Shown here piece after piece: positions 45,394-54,304 of a stretch of DNA of 64,000 nucleotides. The position numbers and the translations under genes are program-made. This stretch comes from Lautropia dentalis. GTDB taxonomy: Bacteria; Pseudomonadota; Gammaproteobacteria; Burkholderiales; Burkholderiaceae_E. The notes under the pieces were generated by a model. The model was not told the origin of the DNA, did not search any database, and worked only from the letters and a program-made list of their open reading frames with translations. The stretch covers positions 1,147,008 through 1,211,007 of the forward strand of contig NZ_RRUE01000001.1 in the NCBI RefSeq assembly GCF_003892345.1. The letters are read 5' to 3'. The stretch's first letter is position 1. Every line of letters starts with the position of its first letter.

Positions 45394-46322
45394 TCGACGG
45401 TTTCGACGAAGGCATCGCCCCGGCACTGACCGGGGCGGCCGCACCTGCAGCCCCGGCCGATGCGCCGCTGATCGGCATCATCGGTGGCAGCGGGCTGCTG
45501 CAGCTGGCCGGCCTCGAGGACGTACACCGCAAGGTGGTCCGAACGCCTTGGGGGCAACCCTCCGGGGCGCTGTCGTTCGGCCGGCTGGGTGGCGTGCCGG
45601 TGGTGTTCCTGGCGCGGCACGGCTATGGGCACACCATTGCGCCGCACGACATCAACTACCGCGCCAACATCTGGGCACTGCACGAGGCAGGGGTTTCACA
45701 GGTCATCGCCTGCTCGGCCGTGGGCGGCATCCGTGCTGATCTCACGCCGGGCCAGCTGGTGGTGCCCGACCAGATCGTCGATTACACCTGGGGGCGCGCC
45801 GTCAGCTATTTCAGCGGCGAGGACCAGCCGGTGGTGCACATCGACTTCAGCCACCCGTTCGATGCCCGCCTGCGTCACCAGCTGATCGGTGCGGCGCTGC
45901 GCCTGAACCTGCCGGTGGCCGACACCGGCTGCTACGGCTGCACGCAGGGGCCCCGGCTGGAAACGCTGGCCGAGGTGCGCCGCTACCAGGGCGACGGCTG
46001 CGACATGCTGGGCATGACGGCCATGCCCGAGGCGGCACTGGCCCGCGAGCTGGACCTGCCCTATGCCATCCTGGGCGTGGTGGCCAACCGGGCCGCGGGC
46101 CTGGCCCCCGGCGCCGATGCCACGCTGGCGCAGCGTTCCGAGCCGAGCACGCCGCCGGAGCGCATCGTGCCAGACGTGGCCATTGCCCAGGCCAATGGCG
46201 GCGGCGCTGCCCTGCCGCAGGACGATCTGGCCCTGCGCATTGCCGGCACGCTCACCGATGCCATGCCCAGGCTGATGGATGTGCTGACGCAGACCGTGCG
46301 GCAGCTGGGCGGGGTTGCGTAG
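45390..46322 (+). CDS. mtnP: S-methyl-5'-thioadenosine/thioinosine phosphorylase
   Basis: 310 residues. After about 30 Ala/Pro-rich residues the core starts [14 protein letters not shown], followed by [41 protein letters not shown], a [11 protein letters not shown] substrate loop and [18 protein letters not shown], as in trimeric MTA/purine nucleoside phosphorylases (MtnP). These recycle the methylthio-nucleoside by-product of polyamine and quorum-signal synthesis; adenosine versus inosine specificity cannot be read confidently. The start is GTG 45390, whose GTGA overlaps the galU stop. Confidence 0.9.
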   Translation: MIDGFDEGIAPALTGAAAPAAPADAPLIGIIGGSGLLQLAGLEDVHRKVVRTPWGQPSGALSFGRLGGVPVVFLARHGYGHTIAPHDINYRANIWALHEAGVSQVIACSAVGGIRADLTPGQLVVPDQIVDYTWGRAVSYFSGEDQPVVHIDFSHPFDARLRHQLIGAALRLNLPVADTGCYGCTQGPRLETLAEVRRYQGDGCDMLGMTAMPEAALARELDLPYAILGVVANRAAGLAPGADATLAQRSEPSTPPERIVPDVAIAQANGGGAALPQDDLALRIAGTLTDAMPRLMDVLTQTVRQLGGVA

Positions 46323-46438
46323 GGGTTGTAAGGCATTCATAACATTGCTCAAGTTTGGGGCGCACGCTCGGTCATACACTTGTTGCAGCCAGGCCGGATC
46401 GCCACCCGGTGGTCCGGCGGCCCGCCACAGGAGTTTCC

Positions 46439-47107
46439 ATGACCATGCAACCCGACCAGGCATCGGTGCCCGCATCGATTCCGCAACCCGATCAGTTTCC
46501 CGCGTTCTTCCGGCAGGCGCCGGTACTGCTGATGCGCGATCCGCTGGCCCAGTTTCTGGGTGCCTCGCCGGACGGGCTGATGGCCTACCGCTATGTGGAT
46601 GCCGTCAAGCTGGCGGGCCACTCCTGCCCGACGGTGGCCAGTGCCTTCCTGATGGTGCTGCGCGGGCTGGACACGCTGTATGGCGGCGAGGTGCCCGTGC
46701 GCGGCGAGATCGACGTGATCATGCGCGGGGGACGCGAGGAGGGCGCCACGGGCGTGATGGCCAATGTGGCCATGCTGCTGACGGGGGCTGCTCCCGAGAC
46801 GGGGTTTCATGGGCTGGGGCCGCTGAGCCTGTTTTCGCGGCATGAGCTGCTGAGCTTTGGCGGGGGTGACATCGACGGTGAGCTACGTCTGCGCCGGCGT
46901 GACAACGGGCTGGCGGTGGATGTGGCCTGCAATCCGTCGATGGCACCGTGGCCGGAGGAGATGCAGGCGCTGCTGCCGCTGGTGGTGCGGGGGCAGGCAA
47001 ACGAGACGCTGGTCAGGCGCTTCGGTGAGCTGTGGCAGGACCGGGTGAAGCGCATTCTGGTCGATCTGGTGGATGATCCGCGGCTGATCACGGTCGAGGA
47101 GCTGTAA
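46439..47107 (+). CDS. FmdE-like domain protein
   Basis: 222 residues, no signal peptide. VKLAGHSCPTVASAFLMVLRGLD resembles the Cys-containing GHxCP segment of the FmdE domain family. PVRGEIDVIMRGGREEGATGVMANVAMLLTGAA follows. FmdE domains occur with molybdenum formylmethanofuran dehydrogenase in archaea; bacterial stand-alone members have no defined role and may bind metal. ATG 46439 follows GGAG and starts MTMQPDQ. It follows the phosphorylase by 116 bp and is the last gene before the repeat block. Confidence 0.65.
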   Translation: MTMQPDQASVPASIPQPDQFPAFFRQAPVLLMRDPLAQFLGASPDGLMAYRYVDAVKLAGHSCPTVASAFLMVLRGLDTLYGGEVPVRGEIDVIMRGGREEGATGVMANVAMLLTGAAPETGFHGLGPLSLFSRHELLSFGGGDIDGELRLRRRDNGLAVDVACNPSMAPWPEEMQALLPLVVRGQANETLVRRFGELWQDRVKRILVDLVDDPRLITVEEL

Positions 47108-47251
47108 GGCGGGGGGCCTCGTGGAAGGCTGCACTGGCCCTGTTGATCGGCGGCGGCCATCATGGCGTTTTCCCGGAGGCAAGGTTCCGCCGAACTGAAA
47201 GACGGCTTTGGTGGAGGATGTCGTCTTGCCAGAACGACTTCGATGCGGAAC
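47108..47251. other. Gene-poor flank of the repeat block
   Basis: Contains AAAGACGGCTTTGG and a degenerate neighbour (about 47199-47245), related in reverse complement to the tandem units at 48299-48443. No gene is supported; frames crossing this region continue into the palindromic cassettes and are not credible. Confidence 0.4.
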
Positions 47252-47707
47252 GCGCCCCGGACCGGTACGTCCCTGCGGCTCATACGCTCACTGAAGCTTT
47301 GTTGCCCACGACCTGCGTCGTGGTCAACAAACCTCCAGCGCCAGGAGTGTGTCATGGACTTGTTCGTCCCCGCGAAACCCCCTTTGGGCGTGCAGGACAA
47401 GGCGGCAGGGCCGAAGAATCCTGGATGGCTTCAAGGCGCTGCCAACGCAGTCATGCGCGCCCAAAGGGGGTTTCCCTCCGGGCTGGCACCGAATCCGTGC
47501 GCTGCCGGCGTTGCCCTGCTTGGCAAGGCGGCCAGCCTTGCCTGCGCAGTGCGCCTTGTCAGCACACGGATTCGGAGCCAGCGCGGGGACGAACAAGTCC
47601 ATGACACACTCCAGACACTTTCCGACAACCGGGGCTACGCCCCGCCTGTCAGAAAGTCGTTCACGCGTACCGCGAAATCGCCGCAGTGACGTCCCGCTCC
47701 GGGGCGC
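47252..47707. repeat. Palindromic cassette, left copy, with nested element
   Basis: Outer arms of 28 bp (47252-47279 and 47680-47707) pair at 25 of 28 positions. Inside are hairpin A (47298-47312 with 47317-47331, TTTGTTG..CACGAC / GTCGTGG..CAACAAA) and hairpin B (from 47615, ACTTTCCGACA / TGTCAGAAAGT). Hairpins A and B are separated by a 271-bp nested palindromic element. A 67-bp segment including hairpin A (47272-47338) is perfectly repeated, inverted, at 48204-48270. Confidence 0.8.
47343..47613. mobile_element. Nested MITE-like element with 31-bp perfect terminal inverted repeats
   Basis: 47344-47374 and 47582-47612 are exact reverse complements (GGAGTGTGTC...TCCCCGCG). Two further inverted pairs lie inside: 47375-47390 with 47458-47473 (AAACCCCCTTTGGGCG / CGCCCAAAGGGGGTTT, perfect) and 47485-47504 with 47560-47579 (GGCACCGAATCCGTGCGCTG against its complement, two mismatches). 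A frame through it is open but its translation is repeat-like; no transposase is encoded. The right cassette lacks it, giving a natural empty-site comparison. Confidence 0.75.
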
Positions 47708-48102
47708 TTGTCTCGGGGGCTGCGGATCCATTTCGGGATAGGGTACTTTTTATTTTTCACAGGGGTTGACTGGGGCTGGTGTGAATCCCGGGGGGGATCC
47801 TCTTGCGGCTTGACTGAGGCGATGCTTCAGTCTGCTCCGGTTCCGCAAAAGGTACGCCCTTGCCCGTCAAAGGCGGGTAAATCTTGCTCCAGGGGACCTC
47901 TGCGCGAGTCTTGCCGTACTTTGGCCTTCATGCCCGGGCGATCCAGTGCGTTGTCATCTGCCTCCAATAGTCCAGCCATTTCCGGGACACGGTGGCTTCT
48001 GGCGCATCCCGATCCTGGAGACAAAGCGTTCGCAGGCTTCCACAGATGCTTCCAGGGAAGCTCAGCCAGCCTGGTCGAAGTCGCGATGTACGAACTTGCG
48101 AA
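47708..48102. other. Unassigned core between the two cassettes
   Basis: About 395 bp between the inverted cassettes. It contains a T-rich stretch (ACTTTTTATTTTTCAC, about 47745). Both strands have open frames of about 90-150 codons, but none has a Shine-Dalgarno or a sequence I recognise, and each continues into repeat. I cannot say whether it is a dead gene or noncoding DNA. Confidence 0.35.
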
Positions 48103-48292
48103 GCGGCACGGGAAGCGGGAGGCTCCTGCGGCGATTTCGCGATACGCGTGAACGACTTTCTGACAGTCGGGCGTCAGCCCGATTGTCGGAAAGTGTTTTA
48201 GCCCTGGAGGTTTGTTGACCACGACGCAGGTCGTGGGCAACAAAGCTTCAGTGAGCGTATGAGCCGCAGGAGCCTCCCGCTTCCCGTGCCGC
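48103..48292. repeat. Palindromic cassette, right copy (inverted, no nested element)
   Basis: 48103-48132 and 48263-48292 are perfect 30-bp reverse complements. Inside, in reverse order, lie hairpin B' (48126-48196 region) and hairpin A' (48204-48270, identical to the left copy over 67 bp). The outer 20 bp of the arms differ in sequence from the left cassette, yet remain self-complementary. Confidence 0.8.
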
Positions 48293-48298
48293 CCCGCT

Positions 48299-48460
48299 CG
48301 AAGCCGTCTTTGCAGGATATACCGCCCCGCTCGAAGCCGTCTTTGCAGGATATACCGCCCCGCCCGAAGCCGTCTTTGTGCAAGATACACCGCCCTACCC
48401 GAAGCCGTCTTTCGTAACGCGTACCGCCTTGCCTGAAGCCGTCTTGCCACCAGGCAAGAC
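48299..48460. repeat. Five-unit tandem repeat and hairpin beyond glnD
   Basis: Units begin CGAAGCCGTCTTTGCAGGAT at 48299 and 48332, then diverged copies at 48365, 48400 and 48434, spaced 33, 33, 35 and 34 bp. The last unit runs into a perfect 8-bp hairpin GTCTTGCC-ACCA-GGCAAGAC (48441-48460), 16 bp past the glnD stop, which may end the glnD transcript. Confidence 0.8.
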
Positions 48461-48476
48461 CAGACCAGAGGTCTTA

Positions 48477-51065
48477 CTACAGAACCTCCAGCAGCGCCTT
48501 CTCCAGCTGCAGCCGCTCCGCCTCGGTCCGCAGGTTGTCGGAGCCGATGGTGAAGGTATCTTCAGCCCGTTCGCCCAGCGTGGCAATGCGGGCGCCAAAG
48601 AGTTCCACCGTGTTCTCGGCCAGAATGCGCGCCATGTCGTAGAGCAGGCCGGGACGATCAGTGGCCGTGACCGACAGCAGATAACGCTGGCCGGAATCAT
48701 CCGGGCGCAGATCGATGCGTGGCGGCAGCGGGAAGGCACGCGAGCGGCGTGACAGACGGCTGCGGCCGGCTGGCTTGAGTTCTTCGGCCGGCGTGGGCGT
48801 GGACAGCAGCCGCGTCAGCGCAGCTTCCATGCGTGTGCGCTGCTCGACAGACACCGGGCGCTGGTCAGCGGGCATGACCTCGAAACTGTCCAGCGCCATG
48901 CCGTGCCGGGTGGTGTGCACGCGTGCTTCCAGAATGGACAGGCGCTGCTGCTCGAAAAAGCGGCAGATGCAGGCAAAGAGGGCAGGCCGGTCCTCGGTGA
49001 AGATCAGAAACTCGATGCCTTCGCCCACGCCGCTTTCGCGGGTGTACACGGCGGTGCTGCGGGCATTGGCGTGCCGGTGCAGGACTTCGGTGTGCCAGGC
49101 CAGGTCTTCCGGGTCGTGGCGCAGAAAGTAGCCAATGTCCAGCGAATCCCAGAAGGGCTGCCAGTCCTCGTCGGCCAGGCCGCGTTCGCGCAGCAGGGTG
49201 GCGGCGGCCTGCTGGCGTTCGTCGCGCTGCACGCCGGGCAGGGAGGTGGGGCCGGTCAGGTGGGCGAGGGTGATGCGATAGAGGTCTTCCAGCAGTTTGC
49301 CCTTCCAGGCGTTCCAGATGCGGGCGCTGGTGGCGCGGATGTCGGCCACAGTAAGCAGGTACAGGGCGCTGAGCTGGCGTGGGGTCTGCACGCGCCGGGC
49401 GAATTCGGCCACCACGTCGGGGTCGGCGATGTCCTTTTTCTGGGCGGTCATCGACATGGTGAGGTGTTCGCGGACCAGAAAGCCCAGCAGTTGCCGGTCT
49501 TCGCCCTCGATGCCGTAGCTGCGGCAGAAGCGCAGGATGTCGCGCTCGCCCAGCACGGAATGGTCGCCACCGCGCCCCTTGGCGATGTCGTGAAAGAGCG
49601 CCGCCACGATCAGCAGCCACGGGCTTTCGAACTGGCTCATCAGCTGGCTGCAGAACGGGTACTCGTGCGCGTGCTCGGCCATCATGAAGCGGCGCAGGTT
49701 GCGCACCACCATGATGGTGTGCTGATCCACCGTATAGACGTGGAACAGGTCGTGCTGCATGCGGCCGACGATGTGCCGGAAGGGGGCCAGGTAGCGGCCC
49801 AGCACCGACCACTGGTTCATCAGCCGCAGGGTATGGGTGATGCCCACGGGGTTCTGCAGGATGGACAGGAAGCACGCCTTGTTAACCGGATCGTGCCGGT
49901 AGGCGCCGTCGATGCGAAAACGCGCGTGCCAGATGGCGCGCAGCGTGCGCACGCTCATGCCCTTGAGCCAGCGGTGCTGCTGCAGCACGCGAAAGGCCTG
50001 CAGGATCAGGCGCGGATCGCGCTCGAACATCTCCGGATCACGCAGGTCCAGCAGTTCGTCCACGGCATCGAAATGGCTGTCCAGCGGGCGCGCCGGACCG
50101 GGGTGCTGGCGCAGCAGGCGGATCTCCAGCGACTGCACCAGCAGGGTGCTGAGCTGCGTGATGCCCTTGGCGGCCAGGTAGTATTGCTGCATCAGCTTTT
50201 CGGAGCGGGCGCGTGGCCCGTCGCCCGGCAGGTGCATGGCCTGTGCCACGGCGGGCTGCAGGTCGAAGATCAGCCGGTCCTCGCGGCGACCGGCCAGGAT
50301 GTGCAGCCAGGCGCGGATGCGCTTGAGCAGCCGCTCGTAGCGCTGCAGCTGGCTGGCTTCCAGCGGCTCGATCACGCCGGCCCGCACGAGCGACACCCAG
50401 GCCTGGCCAAAGCCGGCGGCACGGCTGATCCAGGCCACCACCTGCAGGTCGCGCAGGGCGCCCGGGCTTTCCTTGCAGTTGGGCTCCAGGCTGTAGGGCG
50501 TGTCTTCGTACTTCTGGTGGCGCTGGCGCATCTCCAGCAGCTTGTCGCGGATGAAGAGCGGCAGCGCCAGCTGGCCGGCCATGGCCTCGCTCAGCAGCCG
50601 GGCGGCACGGCGGTTGCCGGTGAGCTGGCGGCGTTCGAGCAGCGCCGTCATCGTGCTGATGTCGTCGTGGGCGCTCTGGGCGCACTGTGAGGGTGTGCGC
50701 ACGCTGTGGCCGATTTCCAGGCCGATGTCCCAGCAGGCGCCGATGAAGCGTTCGATGCAGGCGATGGTGGCCGCCGGCAGATGGCTGGCAGGCTGCGCCG
50801 GTTCTGGGGCCAGCAGCAGCAAATCCACGTCCGAATACGGCTGCAGCTCGCCCCGTCCATAGCCGCCCACGGCAAAGAGCGCCCAGTCGGCGGGCATGCC
50901 GGCTGCTTTCCAGAGGTTGCGCAGCAGCTGGTCGGTATCGCGCGCCAGGCCGTGCATCAGCAGGCCGATGCGCTGGTCCTGCCGGAAACGCTCGATGCGC
51001 GCGGCGCGCAACTGGTCGCACTGCTCGCGCAGGCTGGCGATGACCTCTGGCGTCAGTCCTTCCAT
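48477..51065 (-). CDS. glnD: [Protein-PII] uridylyltransferase / UMP-removing enzyme
   Basis: 862 residues. Nucleotidyltransferase domain with GGYGRGELQPYSDVDLLLL, a GlnD helical domain, an HD domain (ALFHDIAKGRGGDHS) and two C-terminal ACT domains (IFTEDRPALFACICRFF; VTATDRPGLLYDMARIL). GlnD uridylylates PII when glutamine is low and removes UMP when it is high, controlling glutamine synthetase and NtrBC. ATG 51065 overlaps the map stop (TGATG), so the pair is coupled. A Ser/Arg-rich linker lies between the ACT domains. The divergent rpsB operon upstream is the usual neighbourhood. Confidence 0.96.
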   Translation of the reverse strand: MEGLTPEVIASLREQCDQLRAARIERFRQDQRIGLLMHGLARDTDQLLRNLWKAAGMPADWALFAVGGYGRGELQPYSDVDLLLLAPEPAQPASHLPAATIACIERFIGACWDIGLEIGHSVRTPSQCAQSAHDDISTMTALLERRQLTGNRRAARLLSEAMAGQLALPLFIRDKLLEMRQRHQKYEDTPYSLEPNCKESPGALRDLQVVAWISRAAGFGQAWVSLVRAGVIEPLEASQLQRYERLLKRIRAWLHILAGRREDRLIFDLQPAVAQAMHLPGDGPRARSEKLMQQYYLAAKGITQLSTLLVQSLEIRLLRQHPGPARPLDSHFDAVDELLDLRDPEMFERDPRLILQAFRVLQQHRWLKGMSVRTLRAIWHARFRIDGAYRHDPVNKACFLSILQNPVGITHTLRLMNQWSVLGRYLAPFRHIVGRMQHDLFHVYTVDQHTIMVVRNLRRFMMAEHAHEYPFCSQLMSQFESPWLLIVAALFHDIAKGRGGDHSVLGERDILRFCRSYGIEGEDRQLLGFLVREHLTMSMTAQKKDIADPDVVAEFARRVQTPRQLSALYLLTVADIRATSARIWNAWKGKLLEDLYRITLAHLTGPTSLPGVQRDERQQAAATLLRERGLADEDWQPFWDSLDIGYFLRHDPEDLAWHTEVLHRHANARSTAVYTRESGVGEGIEFLIFTEDRPALFACICRFFEQQRLSILEARVHTTRHGMALDSFEVMPADQRPVSVEQRTRMEAALTRLLSTPTPAEELKPAGRSRLSRRSRAFPLPPRIDLRPDDSGQRYLLSVTATDRPGLLYDMARILAENTVELFGARIATLGERAEDTFTIGSDNLRTEAERLQLEKALLEVL

Positions 51066-51865
51066 CAGGCGGGCAGTTCCGGCTTCGGCGGTGTGCCGGC
51101 CGAAACGGTCAGCACCTCGTAGCCGGTGGACGTGACCACCAGCATGTGCTCCCACTGGGCAGAGAGGCTGTGATCCTTGGTGACCACGGTCCAGCCGTCG
51201 CCCAGCTGGCGGATTTCGCGGCGGCCGGCGTTGAGCATGGGCTCGATGGTGAAGATCATGCCTTCCTCGAGCTTCGGACCGGTACCCGGGCGACCGTAGT
51301 GCAGTACCTGCGGCTCTTCGTGGAACTGCCGGCCGATGCCGTGGCCGCAGAACTCGCGCACGATGGAAAAGCCCTGTTTCTCGGCATAGGTCTGGATGGC
51401 GTGGCCGATGTCGCCCAGGCGCGCCCCGGGCCGCACCTGTTCGATGCCCAGCCACAGGCACTGCCAGGTCACGTCCACCAGCCGTCTGGCCAGCACCGAG
51501 GGCTGGCCGATCATGAACATCCGGCTGGTGTCGCCGTGATAGCCGTCCTTGATGACGGTCACGTCGATGTTGAGGATGTCGCCATTTTTAAGGACCCGGT
51601 CACCCGGGATGCCGTGGCAGATCTGGTGATTGATGGAGGTGCAGATGGACTTGGGAAAGGGGCGGTGGCCGGGCGGCGCGTAGTTGAGCGGGGCCGGGAT
51701 GGTGCCCTGCACGTCGCGCATGTAGGCGTGGCAGAGTTCGTCCAGCCTTTCGGTGGTGGTGCCGGCCACCACGAAGGGGGTGATGTAGTCCAGAAGCTCC
51801 GACGCCAGGCGGCCGGCGATGCGCATTTTCTCGATGTCTTCCGGGGTCTTGATCTTGATGGTCAT
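51065..51865 (-). CDS. map: Type I methionine aminopeptidase
   Basis: 266 residues. IKIKTPEDIEKMRIAG start, then SINHQICHGIPGDRVLKNGDILNIDVTVIKDGYHGDTS (two metal-binding Asp), EFCGHGIGRQFHEEP (His) and GMIFTIEPML (Glu), ending SLSAQWEHMLVV (Glu). It removes N-terminal Met from nascent proteins. Divergent from rpsB as in most proteobacteria, and coupled to glnD downstream. ATG 51865 matches family starts; the frame extends upstream to 52030 without conservation. Confidence 0.97.
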   Translation of the reverse strand: MTIKIKTPEDIEKMRIAGRLASELLDYITPFVVAGTTTERLDELCHAYMRDVQGTIPAPLNYAPPGHRPFPKSICTSINHQICHGIPGDRVLKNGDILNIDVTVIKDGYHGDTSRMFMIGQPSVLARRLVDVTWQCLWLGIEQVRPGARLGDIGHAIQTYAEKQGFSIVREFCGHGIGRQFHEEPQVLHYGRPGTGPKLEEGMIFTIEPMLNAGRREIRQLGDGWTVVTKDHSLSAQWEHMLVVTSTGYEVLTVSAGTPPKPELPA

Positions 51866-52503
51866 GGTGGGGGAAAACCTTGCAGTGGGGCCGGGGCAGG
51901 GCGCGCCGGGAACCTGGATGCCGCGGGGCTTTTCAAGCGTGCGAAGGCTATCCGGGGGTGGCAGGCCACACGGCCGGACCGGGCCTGCCTGACCGGGGCC
52001 ACTGGCGGTCAGAGGCACTCGGGGCGGCATGGGCGGCCGAAAAGGTGTCGGCAGGCGGGGTCATGTGACGAGAATGGCATGGTAACTGATTCGGCCATGG
52101 CCACGCCCGCGGGCCGTGCCTGCCGGCGACGCTGCGTACACGGCCGGCCCGCGTGTCGCGTCCGGATACCGGAGGGGCGTATTCTGCCGGCGGATTTTCC
52201 TGCCGAAAATTCACGACCTGTCACGAAGCTTCGGCCGGATGGGGCGCGCGAAGCGCGCATTGAATGCTAGAATCCCGGGCGCTGCGGCGCTTGAGTGCCG
52301 CTGTCCATCTGTGGGCATGGTGCCCGCAGTTCACAAACGGCCCCGGACCGAAGTCTTGCCGCCTGCCGTATCCGCGTGGGTGCGGCGGCGTGTCATGGAA
52401 CGAGGGTGCCCGTTCTCCGGCCTTTTCCGTCTGGCCGGAGGGCGCGGTTGGTTCCATGCGGGTTTCGGGGTATGGTCAACCCTGTATCGGAGTTTTCTCT
52501 TTC
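51866..52503. promoter_or_regulatory. Divergent map/rpsB control region and rpsB leader
   Basis: 638 bp without a gene. A TAGAAT -10 candidate lies at 52268-52273, which would give an rpsB leader of about 225 nt; no good -35 box was found. The leader contains a hairpin CTCCGGCC (52415-52422) / GGCCGGAG (52433-52440). Ribosomal protein S2 represses its own operon through the rpsB leader in enterobacteria; whether this structure does so is not known. Confidence 0.4.
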
Positions 52504-53262
52504 ATGTCAGTCACGATTCGCCAGATGCTTGAAGCCGGTGTCCACTTCGGGCACCAGACCCGGTTCTGGAACCCGCGCATGGCCCCCTACATCTTCGGCC
52601 ATCGCAACAAGATTCACATCATCAACCTGGAAAAGACCCTCGTCAAATACCAGGAAGCCACCCGTTACCTCAAGCAGCTGGCTGCCAATGGCGGCACCAT
52701 CCTGTTCGTCGGCACCAAACGCCAGTCGCGCGAGATCATCGCCGAAGAGGCCGCCCGTGCCGGCATGCCCTATGTCGATGAGCGCTGGCTCGGCGGCATG
52801 ATGACCAACTTCAAGACGGTCAAGGGCTCCATCAAGCGTCTGAAGGACATGGAACAGGCCGTCGAAGACGGTGCCCTGGACCAGATGACGAAGAAGGAAG
52901 CGCTGCTCTTCACCCGCGAGCTGGAAAAGCTGACCTCCAGCCTGGGCGGCATCAAGGACCTGAACGGTCTGCCGGATGCGCTGTTCATCGTCGATGTCGG
53001 CTATCACAAGATCGCCGTCACCGAGGCCCGCAAGCTGGGTGTGCCCATCGTCGCCGTGGTCGATACCAACCACTCGCCCGAAGGCATCGACTATGTCATT
53101 CCGGGCAACGACGACTCGGGCCGGGCCGTGCGCCTGTACGCCCGTGGCGTGGCTGACGCCATCCTGGAGGGCAAGGCTGCCCGCCTGCAGGAGACCGTCA
53201 AGGCCGCCACCGAGGAAGACGAGTTCGTCGAGGTCGAAGCCGACGCCGGCGAAGAGGCCTGA
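52504..53262 (+). CDS. rpsB: 30S ribosomal protein S2
   Basis: 252 residues. [23 protein letters not shown] is the universal S2 N-terminus; [24 protein letters not shown] and [23 protein letters not shown] follow. It is required for late 30S assembly and S1 binding. It is the first gene of the rpsB-to-skp string. The acidic tail ([15 protein letters not shown]) is normal for the group. ATG 52504 is preferred over upstream in-frame codons because of conservation. Confidence 0.98.
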   Translation: MSVTIRQMLEAGVHFGHQTRFWNPRMAPYIFGHRNKIHIINLEKTLVKYQEATRYLKQLAANGGTILFVGTKRQSREIIAEEAARAGMPYVDERWLGGMMTNFKTVKGSIKRLKDMEQAVEDGALDQMTKKEALLFTRELEKLTSSLGGIKDLNGLPDALFIVDVGYHKIAVTEARKLGVPIVAVVDTNHSPEGIDYVIPGNDDSGRAVRLYARGVADAILEGKAARLQETVKAATEEDEFVEVEADAGEEA

Positions 53263-53270
53263 TCGGCCCC

Positions 53271-53307
53271 GGCCGGCTGCGGGGGGCATCCCCTCCGCCA
53301 GCCGGCC
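53271..53307 (+). terminator. rpsB-tsf intergenic hairpin (attenuator-like)
   Basis: GGCCGGCTG (53271-53279) pairs with CAGCCGGCC (53299-53307), with an inner GGGG/CCCC stem. There is no T-run, so partial attenuation or mRNA stabilisation between rpsB and tsf is more likely than full termination. Confidence 0.5.
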
Positions 53308-53389
53308 ACCCTGGCAGCCGGTGTCGCCGCGGGCGGACCGGCTGTCATGCCATTGAATTCACGAAACGAATACACAGAGAGAAGGGAAC

Positions 53390-54277
53390 ATGGCGGAAAT
53401 TACCGCAAGCATGGTGAAGGCGCTGCGCGAGAAAACCGATGCGCCGATGATGGAATGCAAGAAGGCCCTGACCGAAGCCAACGGTGACATGGAGCGCGCC
53501 GAGGAAATCCTGCGCGTCAAGCTGGGTACCAAGGCCAACAAGGCTGCTTCGCGTGTGGCTGCCGAAGGCGTCGTGGCCATCGAAATTGCTGCCGACGGCA
53601 AGACGGGCGTCATCCTCGAGATGAACAGCGAAACCGACTTCGTCGCCAAGAACGACGACTTCCTGGCCCTGGCTGCGGCCGCGGCGAAGCTGGTGCTCGA
53701 GAAGAACCCCGCCGACGTGGCCGCCCTGTCGGCCCTGCCGATGGCCGATGGCCGCACGGTGGAAGAAACCCGTGCCGCCCTGGTCGGCAAGATCGGCGAG
53801 AACATGAGCATCCGCCGCTTCGTGCGCACGGCTGCCAAAGGCAAGCTGGCCAGCTACATCCACGGCGGCTCGCGCATCGGTGTGCTGATCGACCTGGAAG
53901 GCGGCGACGAATCCCTGGCCCGTGACCTGGCCATGCACATCGCGGCCACCAAGCCCATCGCGCTGTCGAAGGAGCAGGTGCCGGCCGACGTGATCGCCAA
54001 GGAGCGTTCCATTGCCGAGCAGAAGGCGGCCGAATCCGGCAAGCCGGCCGAAATCGCCGCCAAGATGGTCGATGGCGCCGTCCAGAAGTACCTGAAGGAA
54101 GTGACCCTGCTGGGCCAGCCCTTCGTGAAGGACGACAAGACCACCGTCGAGCAGCTGCTGAAGAACCGTCAGGCGAAGGTCGATTTCTTCACCCTGTACG
54201 TGGTTGGCGAAGGCATCGAGAAGAAACAGGACGACTTCGCTGCCGAAGTGGCCGCCCAGGTCGCCGCTGCCCGCTGA
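53390..54277 (+). CDS. tsf: Elongation factor Ts
   Basis: 295 residues. [35 protein letters not shown] is the conserved N-terminal module; the core motif [14 protein letters not shown]-like region appears as [16 protein letters not shown]-Ts exchanges GDP for GTP on EF-Tu. Preceded by AGAAGGGA before ATG 53390 and followed 27 bp later by pyrH. Composition and length are normal. Confidence 0.98.
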   Translation: MAEITASMVKALREKTDAPMMECKKALTEANGDMERAEEILRVKLGTKANKAASRVAAEGVVAIEIAADGKTGVILEMNSETDFVAKNDDFLALAAAAAKLVLEKNPADVAALSALPMADGRTVEETRAALVGKIGENMSIRRFVRTAAKGKLASYIHGGSRIGVLIDLEGGDESLARDLAMHIAATKPIALSKEQVPADVIAKERSIAEQKAAESGKPAEIAAKMVDGAVQKYLKEVTLLGQPFVKDDKTTVEQLLKNRQAKVDFFTLYVVGEGIEKKQDDFAAEVAAQVAAAR

Positions 54278-54304
54278 TCTTCACGCATCCGGAGGACACC
54301 CCCC

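Noticed and set aside
47162-47689. 175-codon plus-strand frame over the left palindromic cassette
   Set aside because: It reads through hairpin A, both ends of the nested element and hairpin B. An open frame here follows from the repeat composition; similar short peptides appear at other copies only because the DNA is repeated.
47827-48450. 207-codon minus-strand frame with RLRAGRYILQ repeats
   Set aside because: The repeats are translations of the 33-bp tandem units and the rest crosses the right cassette. No start signal or family; treated as noncoding.
52264-52503. 80-codon upstream extension of rpsB
   Set aside because: Not conserved with S2 proteins; the universal N-terminus begins at ATG 52504 and the upstream part is the mRNA leader.
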